In this document: positions 44,386 through 56,800 of the stretch, one piece after another
How positions within the stretch are numbered: position 1 is the first letter of the stretch
Layout: every line of letters starts with the position of its first letter
From: Diabrotica undecimpunctata
Taxonomy: Eukaryota > Arthropoda > Insecta > Coleoptera > Chrysomelidae
Length of the DNA: 64,000 bases
Direction of reading: 5' to 3'
NCBI RefSeq assembly: GCF_040954645.1
Contig: NC_092803.1
Location: forward strand, 83,528,917 to 83,592,916
Translations under genes and position numbers: made by a program
Notes under the pieces: model-generated
Seen by the model: only the letters and a program-made list of their open reading frames with translations
Database searches by the model: none
What the model was told of the DNA's origin: nothing

Positions 44386-44688
44386 GTTTTATGGCACTGG
44401 AACTAAGCCAATTAGCCAGAACAAATGTGTGAAAGTTATAAGGAAAATGCTTCAGTTAAGTATTAATTTTCACTTAATGCGTATCTAATATTATCTTATA
44501 TTTAATGAACAACACATATTATTATACATAAAAGAAATAAAAGAAAAACAAAATTTAGTGCAGAAGAGCAATTTAAATATTAACAATTTTATGTTCTTTA
44601 AACCTAAATGGTTTATCGACTTTTTAAAAATAATTTAATAATGTTCTATCTATTGCCTTGCGAAATAATACTACCTACTAATACCTAC

Positions 44689-44801
44689 TTTTTGCACGTC
44701 TATATTGATGTTTAATCCATCGACTAGTTCGTTAGCAGCAGCACAATAGGCACCACAATTTTGTAACGTCGTAGTTAAATCTTTTTTAATTAAATTCATA
44801 T
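44689..44801 (-). CDS. Prominin-like protein, exon B (first extracellular loop)
   Basis: A 113-bp exon too short for routine ORF detection. It has an acceptor GTTTTTAG (44803-44802) and donor GTAGGT (44688-44687). Two bases finish the codon begun in exon A, then 37 codons read MNLIKKDLTTTLQNCGAYC, then AAANELVDGLNINIDVQK, with no stop. The paired cysteines four residues apart in a helical loop fit the prominin first extracellular domain, and the downstream exon C starts in the matching phase (IPEIPDIF). The exon is bracketed by decayed repeats. Confidence 0.75.
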
Positions 44802-45949
44802 CTAAAAACAAAAAAATAATAAAAATAAATAAAATCTTTACCATAAAAACATTATGCTTTTAAGCTGAGTCCAGTTAAAGAAGTTAAAATGAAATGACAC
44901 TCCAGTTGCATTTTTTTATAATATTTTGTTATTAAATTTTCCCTAGTATCTTTCCTACGAAAAGAGAAACATTTTATAACATTATTTTCTTATCTTAATA
45001 AGCATTAAAGTCGTCACGACCAAATACTTACCATGTAGGGATAGTATTATGAGGTTTTTTCCTGGTTTTTCCTCATAATTTACTATGAAACCACTTACAG
45101 GAGATTTTTACTGTCATCATGGCATGTGTCTTTTTAATAACGAATTACATGGTATGATTTTTTCTGACGGATATTCTCACGTTAAAGTTGATTTCATGTA
45201 ATCGAATGAACTATCTTACAAGTAAAGTCGTCCCAGGAACGCAACTCAACAATATTGGCAATATCATTTTAAAGTCTGAATTGTCAACACAAATGAGTCA
45301 GATAAAATTAAATTATTTTTCACCAAGTAAAAAAAAATAAAATTTGTTTAATTTACTTACGTTTGTATTTTGAGAACGATTTCCGAAGTGGAAATTGAAA
45401 CGTCAATAAACGTACTTTAACCTTTAATTATGGCTTATTCCCATTGAAATAGTAATTACTTTAACATGCCACAAGAGAATAGCTTCAGAGCAATATTCAA
45501 AAAATGATTAAATTTGCTAATACTTTTTAAATTAAATACAGGATTAGTCAAAAACAAATTCATTATTTGCTCAATATTTTTAAATGCATTACCCTGTATT
45601 TTATATCACCATCATAAACTAGAGTCAATTTAGTTTAATTCCTCTTAAATATTTTCTATGTGTATAGATAATAGTTTTGAAGATATTTTAAGTTGTAGTA
45701 AAAAAAAAGGATATTTCATGAAACATGAAACAAATTTATAAATTTTATTTACTTTACCATTTACAAAAAAAAATCTTAACGCAAACAAACCAAAAATTAA
45801 AAAATAAAGAATTCGTTATTTTCATTGTAGAAGGTTTTCGAAATAATTTCACATAGAGATCTACTTTTGCCAAGAGTAAAAGTGGTAAATAACTTTACCA
45901 TTACCGGTAGCAAGACCGGATCAGAAAGAAGGAGAGTGAATAGTTAGTA
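44802..45949. other. Intron between prominin exons A and B, left part
   Basis: AT-rich; no gene or element end recognised. Confidence 0.4.
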
Positions 45950-46445
45950 ATGGGTCTTGGTGGCAGTAGCTATGCCAAGTGACTAATGTCATTAAATACC
46001 AAACAACCCCTAAGTTGACATACAATTCAATGGCACTGCAGATCCTACCCGCGATGGGATGGGTAAAGGCGAGTTTCCAACGCCCTGGAACCCTTTTCAT
46101 AAGGTATAATATGTAAGTATGGTATGAAAAGTCCCTGGTCTTCCAATCTGGGGGCTGGGCGTAGGACTAATATCTCTACCCTGAAAAAAAGCATTGTTAC
46201 GAGAGCTGAAAATACAAAAACTAGACGAACCTTATGTAGACGACCTGACAAATGAAAACAGAGTATTCGATTTGGAACACGGAATGTGAGATATTTGTTA
46301 GACACTCTTAATAAAAATAATATGGACATAACAGTTATACAAGAAATACGATGGAAAGAGACCGGTACTCTCCAGAATACAATATACTATAGCTGCCATC
46401 AAATACAACATATCTTTGGTGTGAGTGTGGCTTTATAGTGAGGAA
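45950..46445 (+). pseudogene. Non-LTR retrotransposon relic, 5' end and endonuclease start
   Basis: A 5'-UTR-like segment with the GGGGGCTGGGCGTAGGACTA block, common in insect non-LTR copies, is followed by a decayed endonuclease N-terminus (FGTRNVRYLLDTLNK, MDITVIQEIRWKE, IYYSCHQ). These match the WNVRTL, ILGISEIRW and IYYSG blocks of APE-type endonucleases. The copy continues at 47525 after an inserted fragment. Confidence 0.7.
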
Positions 46446-47524
46446 AAGAATTATTTTTTTTTAATTAATACTCACAACAGGCCATTAAGACCTAGGCAAT
46501 TTTTATAAAATACTATCATAAGATTAAGTAATTACAATTATTTTAAACAAAATTCAAACGTAAGTATATACAAAATATTCTTGACTGCTCTGAAGGATAT
46601 CATAAATAATATTCCTCCATTTACTTCTGTTTTGTGCTTTACTTGTTTAGTCCCTCACCTTGATGTGTTTAAGGTCTTCCTCCACTTTATTAATCCACCT
46701 CATTCAGCCTACCTGTTTTCTGGAGCTGATTAGTTTGCTGGCCATAACTAATTTAGGCATTCTGTTCGCTTCCATTTTTTCTACATGTCCCAACTATCTG
46801 AACCTTTGCGACTTAACGCGAATCTGATTATGGTAGGTACATTGTACAAAGCCATTAATTCGTTGTTGGTTCTTCTCTCTCACCCGTCTTCTGTCTTTGT
46901 TCTGTCAGTTATCTTTTTAGAGTATCCTCTTCCTTTTTATTTAATGTCCATGCCTTGCACGCATATGTTACTGTGGGTCTAATTACTGTTTTATATATTC
47001 GGAACGTATATCTCGAATATCTCGAAACGTATTATCAATTCATTTGGGCTATTAAACTGCCTAATTTTTTTTTGTCTGATAACTGTCAGTTATCTTTTTA
47101 GAGTATCCTCTTCCTTTTTATTTAATGTCCATGCCTTGCACGCATATGTTACTGTGGGTCTAATTACTGTTTTATATATTCGGAACGTATATCTCGAATA
47201 TCTCGAAACGTATTATGAATTCATTTGGGCTATTAAACTGCCTAATTTTTTTTTTTTTCGATATTCTGACTTCGAGCTCCCATTTCTCTTTTTCATTTTC
47301 ATCGAATACTACACTTATCTATTCAAAATTGTCCACGCTTTTAAAAGTATAACTTTTATCACTTCAAGACCTCACAATAAAGTTTGTATCAGCACTAGGC
47401 TATGTTTTCACGTTTTTAATCCCTTTTTTAAATATTTTGTTAACGAGAATGTAATCAATTTGGTTTCTTATCAGATTATTTTCGTTGTCTTCTGGTGCAC
47501 TCCATGTATCAAGTCTTCTTGGTG
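46446..47524 (-). pseudogene. Second non-LTR fragment, inverted, inserted in the first
   Basis: The minus strand encodes the RT C-terminal block IRPTVTYACKAWTLNKKEEDT twice, because of a tandem duplication (46902-47082 and 47083-47263). It then reads towards a C-terminus related to RLNEVDKVEEDLKHIKV-type sequence near 46700. It separates the endonuclease parts of the plus-strand copy at 46445 and 47525. Confidence 0.7.
46902..47263. repeat. 181-bp tandem duplication
   Basis: The unit beginning CTGTCAGTTATCTTTTTAGA repeats at a 181-bp offset with almost no differences (ATC/ATG near 47040 versus 47218, and a longer T-run in copy two). It is a recent local duplication within a relic. Confidence 0.9.
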
Positions 47525-48895
47525 GTAATTGATTACAGATTAACAAAGGATAACAAAAGTTATAGAGGTACTAATATTGACTCAGATCACTATCTCATAG
47601 CTGTGAGTCTCAGAGCACGTATATCAAACGATAAAACTAAGCCAAAAATAATTAATTAAATATAATGTTGATAAATTAGACTAGAAGCAATGTTGAAGAC
47701 TATTGAGTAAATGGAAAGGAGGAAAAACAAAAGCACAAACAGAAAAAGCGGCAACAAATTAATAATGAGTTCGGAGAAATGGAAAACTTAAATAGATAAG
47801 AGAACCACACAAAAATTTGACAAACAAGTTAACACAAAAAGAGAGCTTTTCAAGCCACAATCAAACAAAGTTAAGGCTCGTAATGGAATTCTTTTAAATG
47901 AACTACTAAAAAGGTGATAGGAATACTTTAATAGAGAAATTAGAGCTGAAAGATAACTGATATAGAACTAGTACAGGAGAAAACTAATCTACCAACTTGG
48001 GAAGAAATAAATAAAGCAATTTAGTCTCTAGCCAGAAAGAAATTACCTGGAGCAGAGAATCTACCTGCAGAAATATTTAAATGTGGCTGTCAAACCCTCT
48101 TTCACAAACTATTAATACAGTTATGGCAAGAATGCGGTTTACCAGAAGATTGGAATACTAGAATTATTTGCCATATATACAAAAAGGAAACGTGTGCGAC
48201 TGTTCAAACTTTAGAGGAATTTGCCTTCCTAATACGGCATACAAAATTTTGTCCCTGATATTAACGAAAGACGCACCGTTTTTTGATAATATAATATAAT
48301 TTTTCCAAATAGTTTTTTTGAAAAACAGATCTACCATTGACCCCATATCATCCACCAGACAGATATTAGAAAAAACCGCGGAGTACGACATACACTGCCA
48401 AGAGTAAGAAAGTGCAAACTTTATAAAACCATAATATGCCCAGTGCTCACTTATGGATTGGAAAAATAGGCAATGACGACTCGAGATACAGAGTTCCTAC
48501 ACATGTTTAAAAGAGTAATATTGGGACCATATGTGGCGGAGTTAACGAACAGGGTCTGTGGAAAAGGCGATACAATTTCAAACTCTATAGACTTTTTGGT
48601 GATGCAGATATCATAAAAACGATCGAAATTAACAGCCCAAGATAGATGGGCCAAGTTGTGCGGATGGATGAAAGTGATCCTGCTAAAATACCTGTGTTAA
48701 ATAAACCAGTGGAAATAAAAAAGGAGTGAACTAAACTAAAATATATTTGGTCGATGTGCAGGAAGATTTAAGTGAGATTAGAGTAAGGAGATAAGGAAGA
48801 CAGACATTCGTCAGAGAAGGATGGAAGAATGTCTTGAGGGAGGTCAAGGTGCACGAAGAGTTGTAGACCAACTGATGATGAAAAGTGGTTGAATG
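47525..48895 (+). pseudogene. Non-LTR retrotransposon relic, endonuclease end to C-terminus
   Basis: Continues the 45950 copy: SYRGTNIDSDHYLIAVSLRA (endonuclease C-terminus), WEEINKAI, KKLPGAENLPAEIFKCG, then PEDWNTRIICHIYKKE, FRGICLPNTAYKILS and RSTIDPISSTRQILEK of RT. An internal deletion removes the catalytic YADD region. The C-terminus reads CPVLTYGLE, LHMFKRVILGPYV and QRRMEECL. Many stops and frame changes. Confidence 0.75.
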
Positions 48896-49499
48896 TGACC
48901 ATTTACTGTGACCATTGACTGTGCTATAGGAATAATGTAATCCAATTAAGTGATTTCCAAGTTTATTATCTAAAATAGTTATAGATATCTAATATAATTA
49001 CCTATTTTGACTACGAGTTACCATAAAAAAGATATGAGATATTACTTTTATGTTGAACAATAATGAAACCTACTTAATTATGGACTCTTTGTTTTACCCA
49101 CTGATAAAAAAAACATCAAAAAATTTAAAATCATCGTCAAGTAACTTCTGATGTAACTGATATGCTACAGACGCATAATGTTCTCATGCAGACGGACGGA
49201 CCAGTCACTGTTTTATGACCGGGCCTTATGCTAGAATAAAAATTTGACCCAAACTTATAAAAATCTGTGTGCGTTAATTATTATTCAAATACTTGAAAAG
49301 GAGAGGGGGTATACCTTGCTTCTCTCATAATACGCAAATAATGAGCAGGGAAGTAGATTTCTTTTCTGTGACTTAACTTTCGTTCTTTGGGACTATGTAC
49401 TGAGTGTACCTCATTTGGGTATGCCCTATCTAGAGATATTTCTGCTCTATAGTAAGTGAATACTTTTTGGACATATCGAGTAAGGCGTTGGATCGTTTG
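48896..49499. other. Intron DNA without recognised features
   Basis: No gene or element recognised. Confidence 0.4.
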
Positions 49500-50190
49500 A
49501 TGTTTCTATTTTGATAGCACCATTTATTGCTCCAAATAATGATCTTTATAGGTCAAAATTCATTAATCTTTTGGTTTAGGAATTTTGTTACGGTGGATGC
49601 AAAAATATCACTTTCAAAACTACCTTGGTCCTCGTACCATACGAATACGTATTTAAACGAAGAGCTAAAAGCACTGATTCAAGATCTACTGCAAAAACTA
49701 AAATATTCTCACTTTCTTGGCACTTTGTTTTGCTATTTTCTTTTTCCTGTCGAGCTTTCGATTATCTAAGTTGAAAAGCCTGGTAAACATCTTCCAATAC
49801 GGATCTATTCTTGTACTTCGAACATGTATTCCACTGAAGTTCTACAGTAATGAGACTTTAAGTGGGGTAAATTTGAAAAAAACTCTTTAACATCTTTTAA
49901 ACCATCTTGAATGTGCTCTTCTGATCCTTGGGTGCCAGTATTTTAAATAATCCTGGTGATTTTTCGTTGTCCAGTTCTGTACTGTTTTTTCTCCAATATC
50001 TAATTTACATAAAACATATCTTTGCAAACCTGTTTTTTGGATTTGGTATTTTGAATTGAATTATCTTCTCGATTGCTCACAATGTAATAGCATTTCCAAC
50101 TTACTTTCTTCCGTTTTTCTTTGTTGTTGTGTCTATATTTAGGTTTTATTGGAAGAACTAAGTCTAAACTAAAAAATCTAAAATTCATTT
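49500..50190 (-). pseudogene. Decayed coding relic, possibly of a repeat-encoded protein
   Basis: The minus strand reads as broken protein: KKVSWKCYYIVSNREDNSIQ, KSKKQVCKDMFYVNLDIGEKT, WHPRIRRAHSRWFK and VFAVDLESVLLALRLNTY. The last recalls the VxxDLQ-x-VLL-P-L stretch of a protein family widespread in insect and cnidarian repeats, but recognition is weak. Stops and frame changes throughout. It could be an old DNA-transposon gene. Confidence 0.3.
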
Positions 50191-50432
50191 CTAATGGGTC
50201 TAGTGACTAAACCCCTTAGAAATGATTTTTTTGTTTCCCAAGAACTTAGTTTCCAAAACTCCTCTCCTCCGTTTTCTTATTTTTTTTTTTTTAATTTTTG
50301 GACGTACCCATTGCATTTCGGCCCTATCTTTCGCTCCTTTTTTATAACATTTTGTTTGTAAACTCAATCACTATTCATCTTAAATCCTGTATAAGCCTTT
50401 CCATTAAGTCTTAAATCTTCCATCTATTTCCA

Positions 50433-50522
50433 GAGATGGAAGCCCCAAGGAATCAGAACAAGAGGAAGGCCCGTAAAATATGGATAGACGACGTAAAGAG
50501 AGATCTTAAAACCATGAACATG
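50433..50522 (+). pseudogene. Non-LTR C-terminal fragment
   Basis: Reads RWKPQGIRTRGRPVKIWI, then DDVKRDLKTMNM, the usual RGRP...W.DDV...L end region of an insect non-LTR polyprotein. About 90 bp only. Confidence 0.7.
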
Positions 50523-51851
50523 CCTCTTCGACCATCATTTTCGTTATTTGAATTAAGATAGTGTCTGTCTGTTTGAGTATGTGTTTCTTTATTTTCGATA
50601 CTTTACTATCTTCACCGTTTGATGATTGGTATTCCGACGCAGAATCAAAAATGGGTTTTCGGTACCAGATGCGGATGCCTCTTAAACCTCAGCTTTGGCT
50701 GGACTCCCCATAATAGTTATTATTCAAAATACTTCTCTGTTGAACGCTAGTTCCAGATTTTAACAGATGTTATTTCGGTATAATTGTAGTGGAATCTTGA
50801 ACCACATCTGACTTATTGCAGTTGTCGCTCTCTGTACTGGAAAAACTAACTTGGTCTATTATGCTTGTCGAAATATTCATGTCCTCTTCAGGATCTGAAG
50901 TGTGGGATCTTTCGATTGCAGCTGCTTGGAGTCACAGTTGTACCATGCGCCTAGTTCTATTTTCTGCATACATATTACTAAATTTGCAACAAAAAATGAT
51001 TAGCAATAGTATGTCAAATTAGTTTACTTTAAGTGTGATAACATTTCCTCTTATATCAATAAATATGATTGTTTATCATTGTTTATATTGTTTTAGATAG
51101 ATTTTCACATAATATTATCTATAAACATGTAAAAATTATACTTCTATATTTTTCTCATGATTCTATATCATTGATATATTTAAATAATAATATTAGCTAT
51201 ACTTTTTAGGATATAATGTTAAATTCCTAATTAGAAGCAAAATGTGATGTAAAATAATGGTAAATGAGTGACTTACCTTCTATCACAAAATCAAAAGAAC
51301 TTTTAAAACACTTAACACAAATATTACTAGTATATTTCGGTTTCAAAATTAACAAAAGCACTAAAACCAAACCAAGGTGATCCTTCGCTCTCAGATGTTT
51401 GATTTACATCTGAAGTACACAGTTAAAAAATAGACAATTTGCCTAATTTCCTACGGAGTTCCTAATCGTAAATATTTGCATCTGGCTCGGTGTGAAAAAA
51501 ACAGCCCAAAAGAAATATGTCAAAACTGTCAAAATAGTTACTTATTAGAGAAATTTAAAACAATCACAAATTGTTGCTAATTAAGATTATTGTGATGTAT
51601 TGGCAACCATGCAGTGCGGTTACGTCACAATCAGCTGAGAGAAAACTCAGTACGACAGACGCGACGATGGCCTATTTAATGTATATTGTTACTGTTGTTA
51701 TTATTTACAACCCGGTCCGATACATATTAATTATGTAAAGAGAAATGAAGACCTACTTATAAATCAAAGAAACATGATTATAAAGGAATAGGTACTCTAA
51801 ACAGAGAGAGTAATAATTAAAATTTACAGGTATTGGTTTAAACTTAATGTA
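50523..51851. other. Intron DNA without recognised genes
   Basis: A T-rich tract near 50280-50300 precedes it. A donor-like GTAAGT on the minus strand near 51280 follows no convincing coding exon. No gene called. Confidence 0.4.
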
Positions 51852-53185
51852 CGAGGCATGTGTTTTAAGTAAGTACCGTTTTGCGATTCCGCCGCCGCAG
51901 CGCTACTGTCGGCGTTCCGCGCATGAGCGCTGGTTACCTACATCTCTCGTCTACGCACTGACGCCATTACAGTCTGATTCTTCATTGTATACTTGTTTAC
52001 TCCAGTGTTTAAGATGCCTCCAACAGTCGTGAGTCACGCTGATTGTGAAGTACGGGCTGTTATACGATTTCTTAGTGCTAAAGGCGTAAAACCGATCGAT
52101 ATTCATCGTGAGATCGTTGAAGTTTACGGACAAAACATTATGAGTGATGGAATAGTAAGGAAATGGGTGAGAGCATTTAAAGATGGCCTCACAAATGTGC
52201 ATGATGAAGAACGGAGTGGGCGTCCTTCGGTCGTTAATGAAAATTTGGTGCAGAAAGTGGACGAAAAGGTGAGAGAAAACAGACATTTTACAATTTCATC
52301 ATTGTCCGACTGCTTTCCTCAGTATTCTCGTAGTGTTTTGTATCGCATTGTTACTGAGAACTTGAATTACCGGAAATTGTGTTCACGTTGGGTTCCAAAA
52401 ATGTTGACGGATTTGCACAAAACTCAACGTTTAGGCAGTGCATTGACTTTCCTTGAGCGGTACCACAGTGAAGGTGAAGATTTTTTAGACCAAATTGTTA
52501 CTGGTGACGAAACGTGGGTGGCCTACGTCACACCAGAATCGAAACAACAATCCATGGAATGGCGACATTCATCATTACCCAAAAGAGTGAAGTTTAAGCA
52601 AACAATTTCTGCCCGGAAAATCATGTGCACAGTTTTTTGGGACAGAAAAGGAGTATTCCTAGTGGAGTTTCTGCCTCGTAATGAGACAATCAATGCAGCG
52701 TCTTATTGTGAGACATTGAAAAATCTGCGTCGTGCAATCCAGAACAAAAGACGTGGCAAGTTGAGTAAGGGTATCGTTTTGCTGCATGACAATGCCCGTC
52801 CACATGTGGCTAATCAGTCCAAAGATCTCATCAAATCATTTAAATGGGAAACTCTAGATCATCCTCCATACAGCCCTGATCTGGCGCCCAGCGACTACCA
52901 TTTGTTCCAGCACTTGAAGAAACACCTGGGCGGTCAGCGTCTTCAAGACGATAACGAAGTCAAAACATTTGTGATGCAGTGGTTAACAAGTCAGGCGGCA
53001 GAATTTTTATCAGGAGGGTATTCAAAAACTGGTGCCACGTTATGACAAGTGCCTCAATATTCACGGAAATTATGTAGAAAAGTAGATTAAGGTACAGGCT
53101 TTTATGTAAAAATAAAATTATTGCCATATCTTTGCACGTCTTTTTTTAATTCCAAAAACGGTACTTACTTAAAAAACACGCCTCG
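51852..53185 (+). mobile_element. Mariner DNA transposon (nearly intact)
   Basis: A 1334-bp element with TA on both sides (51850-51851, 53186-53187). Terminal inverted repeats are about 33 bp: CGAGGCATGTGTTTTAAGTA at the left, and the complement of CGAGGCGTGTTTTTTAAGTA at the right. Size and single-gene layout are standard for mariner. It lies in the prominin intron between exons A and B. Confidence 0.95.
52014..53045 (+). pseudogene. Mariner transposase with a C-terminal frameshift
   Basis: 343 codons from the ATG at 52014 (MPPTVVSHADCEVRAVIRFL). The N-terminal paired helix-turn-helix region is followed by the WVPKMLTD linker motif and the D,D34D catalytic domain: VTGDETWVAY, LLHDNARPHVA and YSPDLAPSDYHLF. 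Near the end the frame departs from the family. The sequence after the T-run at about 53005-53009 reads a normal mariner C-terminus (GIQKLVPRYDKCL) in the +1 frame, so one extra T is likely. About 25 terminal residues are affected. Everything before is open and motif-complete. Confidence 0.9.
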
Positions 53186-53187
53186 TA

Positions 53188-54349
53188 TATTTAAACAAAA
53201 AAGGATAAAAAAGTAAGTTGAAGTACATATGAAAATAAATCAATATTATTTTAAATCGTATCCCAGAGAGTTGTAATATTTGTGGGTATAAACTAATTTG
53301 TAAAGCACTACGATTTATACTACAGTCCATCTAATTAACCTACCGTTGCACGTCATTATTATTGACAGAGATCAAAGTTGACATAGTTGCCAAAGTATAA
53401 AAAATCCTGAATCCATTTTAAATCAAATAGGTCACATAATTATTGCAAAAGTGGGTTATACAACAAAACAAATTAATATTTAATGTACATAAATAGAAAC
53501 AAAACAAGAGTTAAAAAATAATCTTGTTACAAACAATTTGAGCCGCTTGTATGTATCGTATAAAGATGTAAAATGGAATACTTAAACAAAAAAAACCCTT
53601 TTTTTATTACTTATTATAATTAGTCAACACCGCAACTGTCAAATAAGTGTTTGCAATTTATGCCAAAATATCACCTTCGTTCGATTACAGTTACAGTGTG
53701 CTCCGAACAAATGTTCTTCATAAAAACGCTTTATAATGCATTTATACAAATTAAATGAAACATATTATTGTGTATTTCTTTAAGTTAACATTAATAGAAA
53801 TCTTTAAATATTATTTCTACGCGTATATAATAAAATATGTCTAGTGGGCCTAATGTCAATGTACTCGGCAAACTGATTCTAAAAAAGAACACACCTACCT
53901 AAATATTTCGTATTGGTATCATGTGACCTCACGGGCTATGACGCGGATGACGTGCAACGGTATGTAAATTAGATGAAGTATATGTGCATATATGACTAAT
54001 GCACATGAAGGATTTATTAATAAATCTGAAGAAGAAAGTAAAAGATGAAGAAGAAGAAAATGAAACCAGTAGGATATTGAAGAAATGGTCGTCTTCGTGA
54101 GGGGGCAGATTTCTAAATATAAAACAAACATTTTATTTAAAATAAAGAGGGGAGAAAAAGAAAACAAAAAGGATTTAAAAAATGGTAGAAATAAAAATGT
54201 ATATCGTCTGGTTATTAAAGCAATTCGTGTATTGAAGAACGAGATTACTTAGAACAGGGTTATGGAAAAAACAAGTTCATGGTCGAAATGGAAGTAGAAG
54301 GGAAAAATTTAACTATTTTTATTTAGTTGCTACTTATTAAGTTACTTAC
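53188..54349. other. Intron between prominin exons A and B, right part
   Basis: AT-rich; no gene or element end recognised. Confidence 0.4.
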
Positions 54350-54514
54350 TATCGATTAAGGTTTGTCCTTCTGTTTTCAGTTCCTTGGTCTGCTGTTGAA
54401 AACTTTGTAGTTCGGCTTTCAGATCTGTTAATTTATCACAAAATGTAGAAATATTCGTTATTATCATAATATCATTCCATTGAGGCAAATTTTCTACTAT
54501 TTCCTGTCCAGACT
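54350..54514 (-). CDS. Prominin-like protein, exon A (first extracellular loop)
   Basis: A 165-bp exon with acceptor TGTTGTAG (54517-54515) and donor GTAAGT (54349-54348). It starts with two bases of a split codon and then encodes 54 residues: SGQEIVENLPQWNDIMIITN, then ISTFCDKLTDLKAEL, QQTKELKTEGQTLID. It is amphipathic and helical, with one cysteine, as expected for the large loop between TM2 and TM3. One base is carried to exon B. The exons for the N-terminus, TM1, the cysteine-rich loop and TM2 should lie to the right, but none was found before 58476. Confidence 0.72.
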
Positions 54515-55069
54515 CTACAACATAAAAAAAATCAATCGGTTTGTTTTGCTTCGTTTTTAAACTATAAATAATATATTTTTAAAATACAAAATATGACGCC
54601 GTAATTCCCTTCACTACAGAATATTAAGGAATTCGCCACTGGTGATCTTATTTATATTGTTAAGTATAGGATTTGCCGTATTCTAAAAATGTATTGATTT
54701 TTTTTATATCCAATAAATCACTTTATATTTTTACTTAAATTCTAAAAAATATTGAATATTTCTTTTGTAATCTTCTATATGCGTAAATTCCATCATTATA
54801 ACTATAATAAATAGATTTATATTATATCTGCTTACATTACATTACGTTACGATGGACTACAACAATAACAACTTTGACATTTCAATAAACCATTATTGTT
54901 GGTATTTATTAAAAGTCACAATGGATCGTTTTCTGAAAAGAAACGAATTGAAATTTTATTGATGTAGGATATTTATCGTGTTTTTTTGGTAGAAGTCAAC
55001 AAGAAGCATATAATATCTGTAATAATTTATATTCTAACAGAAATTCCATAACAAGATCCAGTGCAGTTC
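54515..55069. other. Prominin intron upstream of exon A
   Basis: AT-rich; nothing recognised. Confidence 0.4.
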
Positions 55070-55330
55070 GTAAAAAAGTGGCTTATGTGTTACTATGTAT
55101 TAATCTGTGCATCGCAAATCTGGCTTCATCCTGCGTAACGATATGAAGTGGTGGAAGATTGAGCAAGACTTCCAATGCCGCTGTAGAAGTTGTTTTTATG
55201 GCCCCCATAATACATAGAAATGCTAGCCTTTGTGTATTACTCAGCAGCCTTATTGCTCCCACTTGCTGCGTCTTTGTCCACCACGTTACAGAGCCATAGA
55301 TTTTTATACTGTTTTACCCCTAAATCTTAC
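55070..55330 (-). pseudogene. Jockey/I-type non-LTR fragment (RT/RNase H junction)
   Basis: The minus strand reads VTWWTKTQQVGAIRLLSNTQ, RLAFLCIMGAIKTTSTAALE, VLLNLPPLHIV and EARFAMHRL. This is the conserved stretch between the RT thumb and RNase H of jockey-group elements. About 260 bp, truncated at both ends. Confidence 0.75.
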
Positions 55331-56800
55331 CCTCTAGATTAGTTATAATTAACATAATGCCATTGAATACCTTGTCTCGACCGATTTGCATTGAAATTTG
55401 GATTTAGGTTATATTTACGCTTCAAAACATACACTTCAAAAGTGGACTTGTGCAGTTGGTTGCTTTTTATTTTTTTAGAGGTTAAAACGACCCATTTAAG
55501 AAAAAATTTAAAATTATAGGCAAGCAATTTAGAAATATTTAATTATACAGTGACATCAAATTTAGATTTTTTTACTATTTTAATTTTGTACTACATAATT
55601 TCTACCTTTATAAAAAATCAGCCCGCAGTATTTTTAATTGAAACTGTAAACACAATAATTTTTTAACCAATATGTTATGAATTTATTTTATTTTAACTTA
55701 AAAAAACAACCCTCATTAGTTTGTAAGGATGAGTATGATGAAAGTACATATGTCTGTGCTTTAAGCACTTTAAACCGGATAAACTTACAGATTGTACAGA
55801 TTATATTATAAACAATACATAAATAAAGTAAATTGTAAAGCGGTAACGATTAATTTTATTTGGGGAGATTTTCACGATGTTTATACTTTTTTATTTTGAG
55901 CGTACCTCGCTTAGTAACTTTTTTAAAAAGCAAAAATAAAGCTTTTTTGAAACACTTTCAAAAAATTTTAATGAGTTTTCCCCGAACAGTGATTCATTTT
56001 TTGGTTATCTCACGTTGAAATATTCGACTAGAATTTGACAGATGAGAACCTACTTTTCAAGAGCTACCACTCTGTTTCTACTGGGTCTATAGACTTTATA
56101 ATTACATCACTTTTTTGTTTCTATAAACGCTATATTTGTGTTACAAATATTTTTTTCGATAAATACTTACTTTTTGAGTTATTTGTGAAAAACCATCTGA
56201 AAACGTGGTTTTCATTTTGAAAAATGGACATTTTTACTCGTAAATAACTAAAAAAGTATTGACTCGATAAAATAAAAGTTGCTTAGAATTAGTCAATTTA
56301 TTCATTACCGAACTTGTATGTTTTTGTACCCCCGAGATGGAGTGGCTTTCACCCTCCAAGTGAAAGCAACCCTGGGCTTAAGCCCATAAGTAAAGTAAAG
56401 GGTAAGAGGAACCTAAATCCAAATTTTCAAGCAAATCCTTTGTAACGAGGAAAATTACAATCCAAAATCGTTATTTACTAAAATACAATGTGAATAGATT
56501 GGTACAGTAATTGGTAGTAAGTAGAAGAATTTTGTTTCCACTTAATTTTTATCAACGATTTTTATCCGCCGATTTACATCCGACTGGACATGAACGTTCC
56601 TCGCGATATATCGTTGCAACATATCTTTACATATTTTAGCAATATATCGCTTATCTTAAATTGCTTTAGTGTGAACGTGGTTAATATTTATACTAGCAAA
56701 TATTTATACAATATTATTGCCTTAATAAATTAATTATGTGTGAGTTACACAACTTCAAAATATCGGTTTTTAGTCCATTTAAATATTTATTTGAATAATA
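55331..56800. other. Intron DNA without recognised genes
   Basis: AT-rich. The segment around 56330-56400 (CACCCTCCAAGTGAAAGCAACCC block) looks like an old dispersed repeat, but no family or end was identified. Confidence 0.35.

Noticed and set aside
44200..44600. Gene near the GT microsatellite
   Set aside because: Only short frames in AT-rich DNA; no motif.
51270..51310. Additional prominin exon on the minus strand
   Set aside because: A GTAAGT donor-like site is present, but no convincing acceptor-bounded coding sequence precedes it.
55339..55527. 62-codon minus-strand gene
   Set aside because: No homology, no exon signals, and composition typical of AT-rich non-coding DNA.
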